This document shows, piece by piece, positions 6,372-14,671 of a stretch of 21,333 nt of DNA. Below the pieces are notes generated by a model. It searched no databases, was not told where the DNA came from, and saw nothing but the letters and a program-made list of their open reading frames with translations. Origin of the DNA: Burkholderiaceae bacterium (GTDB lineage Bacteria; Pseudomonadota; Gammaproteobacteria; Burkholderiales; Burkholderiaceae); the NCBI GenBank assembly GCA_947374315.1, contig CANCBK010000024.1, positions 1 through 21,333 of the forward strand. Direction: 5' to 3'. A program made the translations under genes and the position numbers. The first letter of the stretch is position 1; every line of letters begins with the position of its first letter.

Positions 6372-7187
6372 ATGACAACAATAAAAGACCCGAAGTCAGA
6401 TCCCAACCCAGAGCGGATTGCGGAAGTGCGCTTAGAGCTACGCAATCACATTGCCTACATTACCTTTGATCATGTTGCCGCACGGAATGCAATGACAGTA
6501 GGGATGTATCAAAGTCTCAAGACTATTTGTGAAGGGCTGGCTAAAGATTCTGGAGCACGCGTCGCTATCTTGCGCGGTGCGGGCGGCAAATCATTTGTCT
6601 CTGGCAGTGATATTGCTCAGTTTTCCACCTTCCAAGATGGTAACGATGGCATTCGCTATGAAGCAGGCATTGATGATTATCTGACCCCTTTGGCCATGCT
6701 GCCCATACCGACGATCGCCGTTATCGATGGCATGGCAGTAGGCGGTGGTTTAGCCATTGCGAGCTGTTGTGATTTCCGAATCTCGACCCCAGATGCTCGC
6801 TTTGGGGTGCCTATTGCGAAAACATTGGGTAACTGCTTGTCTGCGGGCAATGTAGCTTGGCTTGTCGCGCATCTCGGGGTCAATGTGCTTAAGCGAATGC
6901 TGCTATTGGCAGAGCTAGTTACCGCGCCTGAGTTGCTGAAGCAGGGCTATCTCTTGGCGACTTATTCAGCCGATGCGCTGGAGGCTGAAGCTAAGCAACT
7001 GGCTGAACGCTTGATGACGCTGGCCCCGATTACGCAAAAATCTAGCAAGCTCACATTGGCGCGACTCATGAAAAATAATTTACCGGATTGCAGTGATTTA
7101 ATTCGGGAATGCTATGGAAGCAATGATTTTAAGAATGGAGTGGCTTCGTTTCTGGAGGGCAAGCCACCGGCCTGGGTGGGGAGTTAG
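6372..7187 (+). CDS. Enoyl-CoA hydratase/isomerase family protein (crotonase fold)
   Basis: A 271-aa crotonase-superfamily protein. The superfamily stabilises CoA-thioester enolates for hydration, isomerisation or cleavage. Oxyanion-hole segments are visible: SFVSGSDIAQF (74-84) and DGMAVGGGLAIASCCDFRI (119-137). The position after FG where classical hydratases have PE is PIAKTLGNCLS (147-157), and the second catalytic Glu is also not evident, so the reaction may not be standard hydration. The upstream ATG at 6351 lies inside a hairpin; the ATG at 6372, preceded by GGGAGGG, is preferred. It follows the Bug gene and converges on hemW with a 4-bp stop overlap. It probably belongs with the CoA-transferase and binding protein in one degradative pathway. 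Confidence 0.87.
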   Translation: MTTIKDPKSDPNPERIAEVRLELRNHIAYITFDHVAARNAMTVGMYQSLKTICEGLAKDSGARVAILRGAGGKSFVSGSDIAQFSTFQDGNDGIRYEAGIDDYLTPLAMLPIPTIAVIDGMAVGGGLAIASCCDFRISTPDARFGVPIAKTLGNCLSAGNVAWLVAHLGVNVLKRMLLLAELVTAPELLKQGYLLATYSADALEAEAKQLAERLMTLAPITQKSSKLTLARLMKNNLPDCSDLIRECYGSNDFKNGVASFLEGKPPAWVGS

Positions 7188-8392
7188 AGAAACATCTCTT
7201 GTAGATTATTCAGGTAGCGCAAACCCTGCTCAGTAGCCTTGAGTTTGCTGGGGTTCGAATCCAACAAACCTTTTTTACTGGCCTCATCCAATCCTTTGGA
7301 TACTACATTGAGTGGTAAGCCGGTGCGCTCGCTAAAGGTATTGGTATCTACGCCATCAGTGAGACGCAATGCATTGAGCATAAATTCAAAAGGAAGATCT
7401 TTAGCGGGGATGTCTCTTGCTTCAATCAACGCATTGCCTTTAGTTTCTATGGCCTGCATATAAGTCTCGGGATGACGCTCCCTCACTTGTCGCGTGATCC
7501 TGTCTGGAAAGGAAATTTTTCCGTGAGCTCCGGCACCAATGCCAATGTAGTCCCCAAAGCGCCAGTAATTCAGATTATGTTTGCACTCCTGAGCTTTCTT
7601 GGCATAGGCGGATACCTCGTAGCGTCGATAGCCCGCTTGCTCTAGTAGCGCTAAGTTTTGCTCAAAGATCGCATCGACCTCATCTTCATTAGGTAGCTTC
7701 GGAGGAAAATTCGCAAAGTAGGTATTGGGTTCGAGCGTGAGATTGTAGAAAGACAAGTGAGGTGTTTTAAAGGAGAGTGCAGTTTCAATATCCGCTTTGG
7801 CAGCCTCTAAAGATTGATTGGGGAGGCCGTACATTAAATCGAGATTGACGGATTTGAAGTGCTGCATGGCAATCTCAATCGCGTGCTTTGCTTGTGCTCC
7901 ATTGTGAATGCGACCTAAAGCCTTTAGCTGTGCATCCTGAAAACTCTGAATGCCGAGTGATACGCGATTAATACCTGCTTTAGCAAAGCCCGCAAACTTT
8001 TCTGTTTCGACCGAGCCAGGGTTAGCTTCCATGGTGATTTCACAATCGGGCTCTAAATTGACGCGAGCACGAATAGCGGAAAGTAGCGCATTCATGGCTT
8101 CTGCAGATAGCAGGCTAGGCGTACCGCCACCAATAAAAATGCTGTGTACCTGACGACCCCAAATACGGGGCAGCTCCGTTTCTAGATCAGTGATCAATGC
8201 CTTGATATAACGCCCCTCATCAAAGCCTTGGGAGGCTTTTGCATCTCCACTGACATCCTTAATTTGATGTGAGTTGAAGTCACAGTAAGGGCACTTCTTT
8301 TCACACCACGGAAAGTGGATGTATAAAGAAAGCGGAGGCAAAGCCGTTAGCTTTAACTGGGTCGCCAAAACAGGCTTGATGGTATTAAGCAC
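7184..8392 (-). CDS. hemW: Radical SAM heme chaperone HemW
   Basis: A 402-aa radical SAM protein of the HemN/HemW family. The cluster motif is C30-x3-C34-x2-C37 followed by D-F. The Phe two residues after the third Cys replaces the extra Cys of true coproporphyrinogen dehydrogenase HemN, pointing to HemW, which binds heme and delivers it to respiratory enzymes. GGGTPS (88-93) is the SAM-binding glycine motif. CKHNLNYW and IGIGAGAHG are typical of HemW, and a HemN C-terminal winged-helix region follows. Its start overlaps the end of rdgB by 8 bp, so it is translated in the rph-rdgB-hemW operon. The 3' end overlaps the convergent hydratase stop by 4 bp. Confidence 0.94.
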   Translation of the reverse strand: MLNTIKPVLATQLKLTALPPLSLYIHFPWCEKKCPYCDFNSHQIKDVSGDAKASQGFDEGRYIKALITDLETELPRIWGRQVHSIFIGGGTPSLLSAEAMNALLSAIRARVNLEPDCEITMEANPGSVETEKFAGFAKAGINRVSLGIQSFQDAQLKALGRIHNGAQAKHAIEIAMQHFKSVNLDLMYGLPNQSLEAAKADIETALSFKTPHLSFYNLTLEPNTYFANFPPKLPNEDEVDAIFEQNLALLEQAGYRRYEVSAYAKKAQECKHNLNYWRFGDYIGIGAGAHGKISFPDRITRQVRERHPETYMQAIETKGNALIEARDIPAKDLPFEFMLNALRLTDGVDTNTFSERTGLPLNVVSKGLDEASKKGLLDSNPSKLKATEQGLRYLNNLQEMFL

Positions 8393-8975
8393 GGCTTTGT
8401 AGTTGCGCTATTAATTCGCGCAAGGCTTGACCACGATGGCTAATGAGATTCTTTTCTGAGGGCTCTAGTTCGGCAGCGGTGTTGCCGAGCTCTGGCAGAA
8501 AGAAGTGGGGGTCATAACCAAAACCGTGAGCACCTTTAGCCTCGTCAATGATTTGGCCATACCAGCGGGTTTGCACAATCAATGGCTCCGGATCATTGGC
8601 GCTATTGACCATAACCAATGCGCACACATAGTGCGCACCGCGATCAGTCACCCCTTGCAATGCTGCAATCAGCTTTTGATTATTGGCATTGTTGTCGCCA
8701 TCGATGCCTGCATAGCGGGCAGAGTAAACGCCTGGTGCTCCACCTAATGCATGCGCACAAATTCCCGAGTCATCCGCTAATGCGGGTAAGCCGCTGGAGG
8801 CACTCGCATGGCGTGCTTTAGCTAGTGCATTCTCAACAAAAGTGTGATGAGGTTCTTCCGCCGCTGGAATGCCTAATTCACCTTGGGGAATTACCTGAAA
8901 ATGAAAGGGCGCCAAGAGCTCTTGGAATTCACGAACCTTGCCAGCATTGTTAGAGGCGAGAACCAGTTTTTGCAC
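8385..8975 (-). CDS. rdgB: XTP/dITP diphosphohydrolase (RdgB/HAM1 family)
   Basis: A 196-aa cytosolic enzyme that hydrolyses XTP, ITP and dITP to monophosphates, keeping deaminated purines out of nucleic acids. The substrate loop SNNAGKVREF (8-17), FVENALAKARHA (47-58), ADDSGI (67-72), GVYSARYAG (82-90), GAHGFGYDPHFF and the C-terminal SHRGQAL are all present and the length is normal. The start codon is GTG, since the family begins just before the K-L-V-L-A-S-N-N strand; a GGGG stretch lies upstream. It sits 12 bp after rph and overlaps hemW, a conserved proteobacterial cluster. Confidence 0.96.
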   Translation of the reverse strand: MQKLVLASNNAGKVREFQELLAPFHFQVIPQGELGIPAAEEPHHTFVENALAKARHASASSGLPALADDSGICAHALGGAPGVYSARYAGIDGDNNANNQKLIAALQGVTDRGAHYVCALVMVNSANDPEPLIVQTRWYGQIIDEAKGAHGFGYDPHFFLPELGNTAAELEPSEKNLISHRGQALRELIAQLQSRA

Positions 8976-8987
8976 CGTGAACCCCGA

Positions 8988-9728
8988 TTACCCTAATGCG
9001 CTTAATTGCAGTTGCGTGAGGTCTTGTATACCTTGCTCCGCCAAATCCAACAGCGCATTTAATTCTGTGCGAGAAAAAGCGGGACCTTCGGCGGTACCTT
9101 GGACTTCAATCATGCCCCCTTTGCCTGTCATGACGACATTCATATCCGTGTCGCAAGAAGAATCTTCTGCGTAATCTAAATCTAATACTGGCACGCCGTG
9201 ATATATGCCCACTGAGATGGCGGCAACACTGTCGATAATAGGATCCGCTTTCAGTGCGCCAGTATTGAGTAAGTGATTGATGGCATCACGGGCAGCGACA
9301 TAGGCGCCCGTAATCGCAGCCGTTCTCGTGCCGCCATCGGCTTGCAGTACATCGCAATCTAAATGAATCGTGCGTTCGCCCAATACTTTCAAATCGAAAA
9401 CGCTACGCATGGCGCGACCGATCAATCGTTGGATCTCTTGGGTGCGACCAGATTGTTTGCCTCGAGCCGCTTCACGATCGCTGCGAGTATGTGTAGAGCG
9501 GGGGAGCATGCCATATTCCGCGGTAACCCAACCTTCGCCAGAACCCTTTTTATGCGGAGGCACTTTTTCCAGTACGCTGGCCGTGCAGAGTACTTTCGTG
9601 TCACCGAAAGCAATGAGGACGGAGCCTTCTGCATGCTTGGTGAAGGCGCGACTGATGCTGACAGGGCGCAATTGGGTGGGTGCGCGGCCACTTGGGCGGC
9701 TGACATGGGCTGGGTTTGGGTTGCTCAT
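8988..9728 (-). CDS. rph: Ribonuclease PH
   Basis: A 246-aa phosphorolytic 3'-5' exoribonuclease that trims tRNA 3' ends and other RNAs, forming a hexameric ring. The start region [15 protein letters not shown], the basic segment [20 protein letters not shown] (81-100), [19 protein letters not shown] (with the phosphate-binding GTRTA at 133-137) and the catalytic Asp cluster [16 protein letters not shown] (182-197) are all intact, so this is not the frameshifted type seen in some E. coli K-12 strains. An AGGAT Shine-Dalgarno lies upstream of the ATG. It heads the minus-strand operon and is divergent from yicC across 54 bp. Confidence 0.97.
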   Translation of the reverse strand: MSNPNPAHVSRPSGRAPTQLRPVSISRAFTKHAEGSVLIAFGDTKVLCTASVLEKVPPHKKGSGEGWVTAEYGMLPRSTHTRSDREAARGKQSGRTQEIQRLIGRAMRSVFDLKVLGERTIHLDCDVLQADGGTRTAAITGAYVAARDAINHLLNTGALKADPIIDSVAAISVGIYHGVPVLDLDYAEDSSCDTDMNVVMTGKGGMIEVQGTAEGPAFSRTELNALLDLAEQGIQDLTQLQLSALG

Positions 9729-9747
9729 CGGGTTTGATCCTAAATGG

Positions 9748-9776
9748 TTGGGCGGAATTCACAATGAATCTACAAT
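9748..9776 (+). promoter_or_regulatory. Candidate yicC promoter giving a leaderless mRNA
   Basis: A -35 TTGGGC (9748-9753), a 17-bp spacer and a -10 TACAAT (9771-9776) are present. The -10 ends 6 nt before the yicC ATG at 9783, so transcription should start at or next to the A of the start codon. No Shine-Dalgarno exists between them. Confidence 0.55.
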
Positions 9777-9782
9777 GTCCAT

Positions 9783-10712
9783 ATGATATCGAGCATGACT
9801 GGTTATGGCAGCGCTTCTCGCCAAGTCTCCCTAGGAGCTGGTGTAGTTGCTGATCTGCAGGTGGAATGTAGGGCTGTTAATAGCCGCTTTCTAGATTTAG
9901 GCTTTCGTCTTCCGGACGAATGTCGCGGGGCTGAACCTGCCTTACGAGAATTGGCCACCCAAAGCCTTTCCCGAGGTAAGGTGGAGTTCCGGGCAGCCTG
10001 GCGTGTCAATGCGGGCGCTGCTGGTGCGGCAAAGGCCAATCCCCATGCTTTGGGCGCCCTGAATAAAGACCGTCTAGATGCCTTGTATACCCTACAAGAA
10101 AAGGCTCAAGAAGCCTTCCCTAAGGCAGAAGCATTGCGGATTGCTGATGTTTTGCGCTGGCCTGGCATCGTTTCAGAGCCAAGGGGCGAAGAGGAGGGTT
10201 GGATAGCCTCTACCGTGGAGGCTGGTCGTGCAGCCTTAGCCGCTCTAATGGAAAGTCGCCATGCCGAAGGTAAAGCCTTGGTGGGCGTTTTGACCAATAT
10301 CACTAGCAAGATGCGTGAGATCGTTAAAACGATTGAGCCTAAAGTGCCAGTCTATGTTGCTCAGTATCAAGAAAAGCTGACTGAACGCCTTTCTGAGGCC
10401 TTGGCTAGCCAAGAGCAGTCCAAGGGTGGCACAGAGTTGATGGAGCGTATTCGTCAGGAAGTGGTGCTCTATGCGGTTCGCATTGATGTTGCCGAAGAGT
10501 TTGCGCGCTTAAAAACACATTTACAGGCGGTCGATACTGCGCTAGCAGGCAAGGGGCCGGTGGGTAAGCGTTTAGATTTCTTAATGCAAGAACTCAATCG
10601 CGAGGCCAATACCCTGAGCTCAAAATCAGTTTCAGAAGAATGTACGCAAGCAGCTTTAGAGCTCAAGCTCTTGATCGAGCAGATGCGTGAACAGGTCCAA
10701 AATTTAGAGTAA
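9783..10712 (+). CDS. yicC: YicC-family endoribonuclease or RNase adaptor
   Basis: A 309-aa cytosolic protein of the YicC family. E. coli YicC promotes decay of the small RNA RyhB and the family has been described as endoribonucleases. The N-terminal YicC_N domain starts with the hallmark MISSMTGYGSA and continues through ECRAVNSRFLDLGFRLPDE. The C-terminal DUF1732 region covers about 225-309 with IDVAEEFARLKTHL, VGKRLDFLMQELNREANTL and a final coiled coil. The length is slightly above the E. coli protein (287 aa). The start fits the family but has no ribosome-binding site. It heads yicC-gmk-rpoZ-spoT. Confidence 0.95.
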   Translation: MISSMTGYGSASRQVSLGAGVVADLQVECRAVNSRFLDLGFRLPDECRGAEPALRELATQSLSRGKVEFRAAWRVNAGAAGAAKANPHALGALNKDRLDALYTLQEKAQEAFPKAEALRIADVLRWPGIVSEPRGEEEGWIASTVEAGRAALAALMESRHAEGKALVGVLTNITSKMREIVKTIEPKVPVYVAQYQEKLTERLSEALASQEQSKGGTELMERIRQEVVLYAVRIDVAEEFARLKTHLQAVDTALAGKGPVGKRLDFLMQELNREANTLSSKSVSEECTQAALELKLLIEQMREQVQNLE

Positions 10713-10733
10713 TTGAGATCCGTATAAATCATC

Positions 10734-11384
10734 ATGGCTAGCACTAAACCCAAACCGAATCTTTCCCCCGCCTATCAAGGCAGCATGTTGATGATCGTAG
10801 CCCCTTCTGGCGCTGGCAAATCATCCTTGGTAAATGCCTTATTGCAAGAGGATGCGGCGTTGAAGTTATCCCTTTCAACTACTACGCGTTCACCAAGACC
10901 GGGTGAAGTAGAGGGTAAGGACTATCGATTTATTGCGAGGGAAGAATTTATTGCCGAGCGTGATGAGGGTAATTTCTTGGAGCATGCAGAGGTACATGGT
11001 AATTTTTATGGAACCTCGCGCGCCTGGATCGAAACCCAAATGAAGACCGGTAGAGATGTCATGCTAGAGATTGATTGGCAGGGTGCCCAACAGATTCGAA
11101 GCATGATTCCTGAGGTGCAATGGATCTTTATTTTCCCTCCTTCATTTGAGGCCTTAGAAGAGCGCTTGCGCAAGCGGGGGCAAGATGATGAGGCCACCAT
11201 TCAGAGAAGACTGGCGGCCGCCCATTTGGAACTCCAGCATGCCCATGAGGCGGATTTTATTGTCATCAATGATGATTTTGAGCAAGCCTTAGTAGATTTA
11301 AGACATGTCGTTGCTGCTAGTCGCCTGCGTTCTGGCCCAATTATGGCTCGCAACCCTGCGCTTTTGAGACGCCTTGGGGTTTAA
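10734..11384 (+). CDS. gmk: Guanylate kinase
   Basis: A 216-aa enzyme that converts GMP and ATP to GDP and ADP, the entry point for GTP and (p)ppGpp synthesis. The P-loop APSGAGKSS is at 23-31, the GMP-binding [19 protein letters not shown] at 46-64, [14 protein letters not shown] and [11 protein letters not shown] follow, and the lid RLRKRGQDD is also clear. The N-terminal 17 residues are longer than in E. coli. The ATG at 10734 lacks an SD and is preceded 5 nt upstream by TATAAA (10723-10728); a start at Met18 is conceivable. It lies 21 bp after yicC, and rpoZ and spoT follow, grouping GMP supply with the alarmone enzyme. Confidence 0.97.
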   Translation: MASTKPKPNLSPAYQGSMLMIVAPSGAGKSSLVNALLQEDAALKLSLSTTTRSPRPGEVEGKDYRFIAREEFIAERDEGNFLEHAEVHGNFYGTSRAWIETQMKTGRDVMLEIDWQGAQQIRSMIPEVQWIFIFPPSFEALEERLRKRGQDDEATIQRRLAAAHLELQHAHEADFIVINDDFEQALVDLRHVVAASRLRSGPIMARNPALLRRLGV

Positions 11385-11428
11385 TCAGTTATCCTATAGG
11401 CATTAAAGTTAAATTAAGTGAGTCCAGA

Positions 11429-11632
11429 ATGGCCCGTATTACTGTAGAAGATTGTCTAAAAACCATTCCAAATCGTTTTGAGCTGGTATTGGCCGCGACT
11501 TATCGCGCTCGTCAATTGGTTCAAGGTCACTCTCCACGTGTTGAGTCCAGAGATAAAGCAACAGTCGTTGCGTTACGTGAAGTTGCTGCTGGCGTAACTG
11601 ACCGTGACATGTTGACCAAAGTACCTTTGTAA
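11429..11632 (+). CDS. rpoZ: RNA polymerase omega subunit
   Basis: A 67-aa protein with the omega start [20 protein letters not shown] and the RARQL segment followed by [12 protein letters not shown], which is near-invariant in the family. Omega assists assembly of the beta' subunit and forms part of a (p)ppGpp binding site on RNA polymerase. The gene lies between gmk and spoT, the usual order, with 15 nt to spoT. The length is short but normal for Burkholderiales. Confidence 0.97.
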   Translation: MARITVEDCLKTIPNRFELVLAATYRARQLVQGHSPRVESRDKATVVALREVAAGVTDRDMLTKVPL

Positions 11633-11647
11633 TCTAGGGGTTCCGTT

Positions 11648-13993
11648 GTGGAGCTCCCCTTAGGCGACCCAAGCACATCGGAATCCAAAGGTCAGGTCTC
11701 GCCTGAAGAGACTGCTAAAAGTAAGAAATCCTCGATCATCGCCACTTTGCTGGCGCAATCGAGCCGGCATTTGTTTGGGCCCACATCAGCGCCCACACTC
11801 CCGCTAAAACACCAAGTTGTATCTATTGAAGGTCTGCTTTCTAAGCTTGCCTATCTCAAGCCTGATGAAATCACTCAGATTAAAAAAGCTTTTCAGTTTG
11901 CCGATGAAGCCCATTTAGGCCAGTACCGGCATAGCGGTGAGCCTTACATCACCCATCCCGTAGCCGTTGCTGAGCTGTGCGCTACTTGGCGTTTAGATTC
12001 GTCATCGATCATGGCTGCTTTATTGCATGATGTGATTGAAGACACGGGCTGCACTCAGGCCGATTTGGTTGGCAAGTTTGGTAGCAAAGTAGCGGAGTTA
12101 GTCGAGGGCTTGACCAAGCTTGATAAGTTGGAGTTTCAGAGCCATGCTGAGGCGCAGGCTGAAAGCTTCCGCAAAATGTTTATGGCGATGGCGCGCGATG
12201 TCCGGGTCATTCTGGTCAAGCTGGCCGATCGTACTCACAATATGCGCACCTTGGATGCTGTCCCGATGGAGAAGCGTCGCAGGGTGGCTGCTGAGACGAT
12301 TGAAATCTACGCGCCGATTGCGCACCGTCTTGGTCTAAACATCATCTATCGCGATTTACAGGATCTTAGTTTCCGCTTCTCCATGCCGATGCGTTTTAGA
12401 GTGATCGAAGGCGCGGTAAAGCGGGCGCGTGGCAATCGCAAGGAGATGGTTGAAAAGATTTTGCAAAATACGCGGATGGCATTTGCAAAAGCCAATCTTG
12501 CGGTTGATCTACAGGGGCGCGAGAAAACGCTCTTCAGTATTTACGATAAGATGCGTAGCAAGCATTTGAGTTTTTCTCAGGTGCTTGATGTGTATGCGTT
12601 TAGGGTAACCGTACACTCCGTAGATGAGTGCTATCGCTCGTTGGGAATATTGCATTCCTTATATAAACCCATGCCGGGTAAATTTAAGGATTACATTGCC
12701 ATTCCAAAGTTAAATGGCTATCAGTCGCTACACACCACTTTGCTAGGTCCCTCTGGTGTTCCGGTGGAGTTTCAGATTCGGACCAGTGATATGCATGCCG
12801 TTGCAGAGGCTGGTGTAGCGGCGCACTGGGCTTATAAAGACGGTATGCCGGATATGAGTGAGGTGCAAAACCGCGCGCATCAGTGGCTGCAATCTTTGAT
12901 TGATATTCAAGATAGCAGCGGGGATTCGCAAGAATTCTTGGAGCACGTCAAGATTGATTTGTTCCCTGATGCGGTTTATGTCTTTACGCCTAAAGGGCAG
13001 ATCAGGGCCTTACCGCGAGGTGCGACTGCGCTTGATTTTGCGTACTCCATTCATAGTGATGTGGGTAATACCTGTGTGGCAGTCAAGATCAATGGCATGC
13101 AATTGCCTCTGCGTAGTGAGCTAAAGAACGGCGACATTATTGAGGTGATCACTTCAGCAAATTCTCAGCCAAACCCTGGTTGGTTAGCCTTTGTGAGGAC
13201 CGGTAAAGCGCGTGCGTCGATTCGTCATTCCTTAAAGACGAAGCATTACGCCGAGTCTTTGCAGTTGGGCGAGCGACTCTTAGCGAGTGCCTTACGTCAG
13301 CAGGGTGTCGATGCGGGACTCCTTTCTCCGGAGATTTGGGAAAAGCTGTTGCATTGGACTGGTGATAAAACGCGTGAAGAGGCTTGCGTCAATATTGCCT
13401 TGGGTCGTAGGTCTGCTCAAGAGCTAGCGATTCGCTTGAAGATCTTGATTGATGACGAAGGTGGCACCGAGCAAATGCGCTTGGGCGCAGCTGACTGGGT
13501 ATCGCCTCATCAAGAGATTGCATCCCATCATCATCAACGCCAAGCCATTTTGGTAGATGGGCGTGAAGGCAACTCCATTAGCTTTCAAAGCTGTTGCCAT
13601 CCGATTCCGGGTGATAACATCATTGGCTACCTTGGGAAGGGTGAGGGCCTGCAGGTCCACGCTAACGATTGCCCAGTAGCGCTTCGCATGCTCTCTAAAG
13701 ATGGCGACAAGTGGGTTGAGGTGGAGTGGGGTAAAGAGCTCAATCGGGAGTTTGAGGTTGATCTAGCGATCGATACGCGCCAAGGCAAGGGTGTTCTGGC
13801 AAGGGTTGCTAGTAGCGTGACTGCTGCTGATTCGAACATCATGAACGTCTCCATGGATGATCGCTATAAAGAAGATGCTGTCACGATCCGCTTTACGATT
13901 CAGGTATCGGATCGTTTACATCTTTCAAAAGTGATGCGCAGTTTGCGTAGCAATCATGATGTGATGCGCGTGACTCGAGTGCGAGTAAGTTAA
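11648..13993 (+). CDS. spoT: Bifunctional (p)ppGpp synthetase/hydrolase (SpoT/Rel)
   Basis: A 781-aa RelA/SpoT-family protein controlling the stringent alarmone. The N-terminal hydrolase has HSGEPYITHPVAVAEL (95-110) and the intact HD pair in ALLHDVIEDT (124-133), so (p)ppGpp hydrolysis is expected. The synthetase domain (about 280-410) has REKTLFSIYDKM, DVYAFRVTV and LNGYQSLHTT. A TGS domain (about 436-500) begins VYVFTPKGQIRALPRGATALDF, a conserved CCHPIPGDNIIGYL segment follows near 647, and a C-terminal ACT domain occupies about 702-781. The start is GTG with AGGGG upstream; the first 50 residues are not conserved. It closes the yicC-gmk-rpoZ-spoT run. Its stop codon begins a triplicated TAA-rich repeat. 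Confidence 0.96.
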   Translation: MELPLGDPSTSESKGQVSPEETAKSKKSSIIATLLAQSSRHLFGPTSAPTLPLKHQVVSIEGLLSKLAYLKPDEITQIKKAFQFADEAHLGQYRHSGEPYITHPVAVAELCATWRLDSSSIMAALLHDVIEDTGCTQADLVGKFGSKVAELVEGLTKLDKLEFQSHAEAQAESFRKMFMAMARDVRVILVKLADRTHNMRTLDAVPMEKRRRVAAETIEIYAPIAHRLGLNIIYRDLQDLSFRFSMPMRFRVIEGAVKRARGNRKEMVEKILQNTRMAFAKANLAVDLQGREKTLFSIYDKMRSKHLSFSQVLDVYAFRVTVHSVDECYRSLGILHSLYKPMPGKFKDYIAIPKLNGYQSLHTTLLGPSGVPVEFQIRTSDMHAVAEAGVAAHWAYKDGMPDMSEVQNRAHQWLQSLIDIQDSSGDSQEFLEHVKIDLFPDAVYVFTPKGQIRALPRGATALDFAYSIHSDVGNTCVAVKINGMQLPLRSELKNGDIIEVITSANSQPNPGWLAFVRTGKARASIRHSLKTKHYAESLQLGERLLASALRQQGVDAGLLSPEIWEKLLHWTGDKTREEACVNIALGRRSAQELAIRLKILIDDEGGTEQMRLGAADWVSPHQEIASHHHQRQAILVDGREGNSISFQSCCHPIPGDNIIGYLGKGEGLQVHANDCPVALRMLSKDGDKWVEVEWGKELNREFEVDLAIDTRQGKGVLARVASSVTAADSNIMNVSMDDRYKEDAVTIRFTIQVSDRLHLSKVMRSLRSNHDVMRVTRVRVS

Positions 13994-14030
13994 GTAAGCA
14001 CCCCTAAGTAAGCACCTCTAAGTAAGCTGA
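13991..14030. repeat. 14-bp tandem repeat at the spoT stop
   Basis: TAAGTAAGCACCCC (13991-14004), TAAGTAAGCACCTC (14005-14018) and a partial TAAGTAAGCTGA (14019-14030) follow one another, starting with the spoT TAA itself. Each unit carries TAA in two frames and 14 is not a multiple of 3, so the array places stops in every frame. It fills the gap between spoT and the greB stop. Slippage is the likely origin. Confidence 0.8.
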
Positions 14031-14037
14031 ACTCAGA

Positions 14038-14538
14038 TTACCGGTATTCCACATCTAGAATTTCAATTTCAGTAGGGCCGGTAGGGGTTTGAATTTTGAC
14101 GCAATCGCCTAGACGTGCCTTAATCAAGGCTCTAGCAATGGGGGATACCCAGCTGACATGACCTTGATCTAAATCAACCTCATCGACCCCTACGATCGTG
14201 ATACAGGTCTTTTTGCCAGAATCGGTGCCTTCCAGACTTTCATAGGTGACAGTAGCCCCAAAAAAGACCTGTTCAGAGTCTGCTTCCCCAGATTTTCGGG
14301 CTTGATTGTCTACGACTACAGCAAATTCAAGACGCTGATTGAGGAAGCGAATTCGCCGGTCAATCTCGCGAAGTCGCTTTTTTCCATAGATATAGTCCCC
14401 GTTTTCAGAGCGGTCGCCATTGGAGGCGGCCCAGTGAACAATCCTCACAACCTCAGGCCGGTCAAGGTTCAGGAGCTGTAAGAGCTCCCTTTTAATACGT
14501 TCATGACCAACGGGTGTGATGTAGTTTTTCTCTTCCAT
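14038..14538 (-). CDS. greB: Transcription elongation factor GreB
   Basis: A 166-aa factor that enters the RNA polymerase secondary channel and stimulates cleavage of backtracked RNA. The N-terminal coiled coil (about 11-75) carries the GreB-specific tip NGDRSENGDYIYGKKRLREI (40-59), with acidic D42 and E45; GreA would have a different tip. The C-terminal FKBP-like domain covers about 85-166. The start is the ATG at 14538. Upstream extension of the frame to 14688 runs antisense through tRNA-Arg and is spurious. Only 18 bp separate it from the divergent tRNA gene. No SD precedes the ATG, and a CATAAT ends 6 nt before it. Confidence 0.95.
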   Translation of the reverse strand: MEEKNYITPVGHERIKRELLQLLNLDRPEVVRIVHWAASNGDRSENGDYIYGKKRLREIDRRIRFLNQRLEFAVVVDNQARKSGEADSEQVFFGATVTYESLEGTDSGKKTCITIVGVDEVDLDQGHVSWVSPIARALIKARLGDCVKIQTPTGPTEIEILDVEYR

Positions 14539-14540
14539 GG

Positions 14541-14550
14541 CATAATTATG
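14541..14550. promoter_or_regulatory. Palindromic -10 element shared by greB and tRNA-Arg (candidate)
   Basis: CATAATTATG is a perfect 10-bp palindrome, so both strands read CATAAT. On the plus strand it would give a tRNA-Arg start about 5 nt before the mature end (14557). On the minus strand it ends 6 nt before the greB ATG. Matching -35 boxes are not convincing on either side. Confidence 0.35.
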
Positions 14551-14556
14551 GCTGTT

Positions 14557-14633
14557 GCGGCTGTAGCTCAGCTGGATAGAGTACTTGGCTACGAACCAAG
14601 GGGTCGTGGGTTCAATTCCTGCCAGCCGCACCA
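14557..14633 (+). tRNA. tRNA-Arg(ACG)
   Basis: A 77-nt cloverleaf. The acceptor stem GCGGCTG (14557-14563) pairs with CAGCCGC (14623-14629), followed by discriminator A and an encoded CCA. The anticodon stem CTTGG/CCAAG encloses CTACGAA, so the anticodon is ACG (read as ICG), decoding CGU/CGC/CGA arginine codons. The T-loop GTTCAATTC is present. A terminator follows 8 nt later. Confidence 0.97.
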
Positions 14634-14641
14634 ACCTACAT

Positions 14642-14668
14642 AAGGGTCTCCCGTCAGGGAGGCCCTTT
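14642..14668 (+). terminator. Terminator after tRNA-Arg
   Basis: An 11-bp stem runs from AAGGGTCTCCC (14642-14652) to GGGAGGCCCTT (14657-14667), with one T-G pair and loop GTCA. The 3' tail is only moderately T-rich (TTTCCATTT). Confidence 0.75.
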
Positions 14669-14671
14669 CCA

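Noticed and set aside
7184..8392. Oxygen-independent coproporphyrinogen dehydrogenase HemN
   Set aside because: The Phe after the CxxxCxxC motif and the HNLNYW segment fit HemW rather than HemN.
8988..9728. Frameshifted rph as in some E. coli strains
   Set aside because: The frame is continuous through the catalytic Asp cluster and the normal C-terminus.
9363..9786. Plus-strand frames of 124 and 138 codons over rph
   Set aside because: They are antisense shadows of a clear rph gene with no family features.
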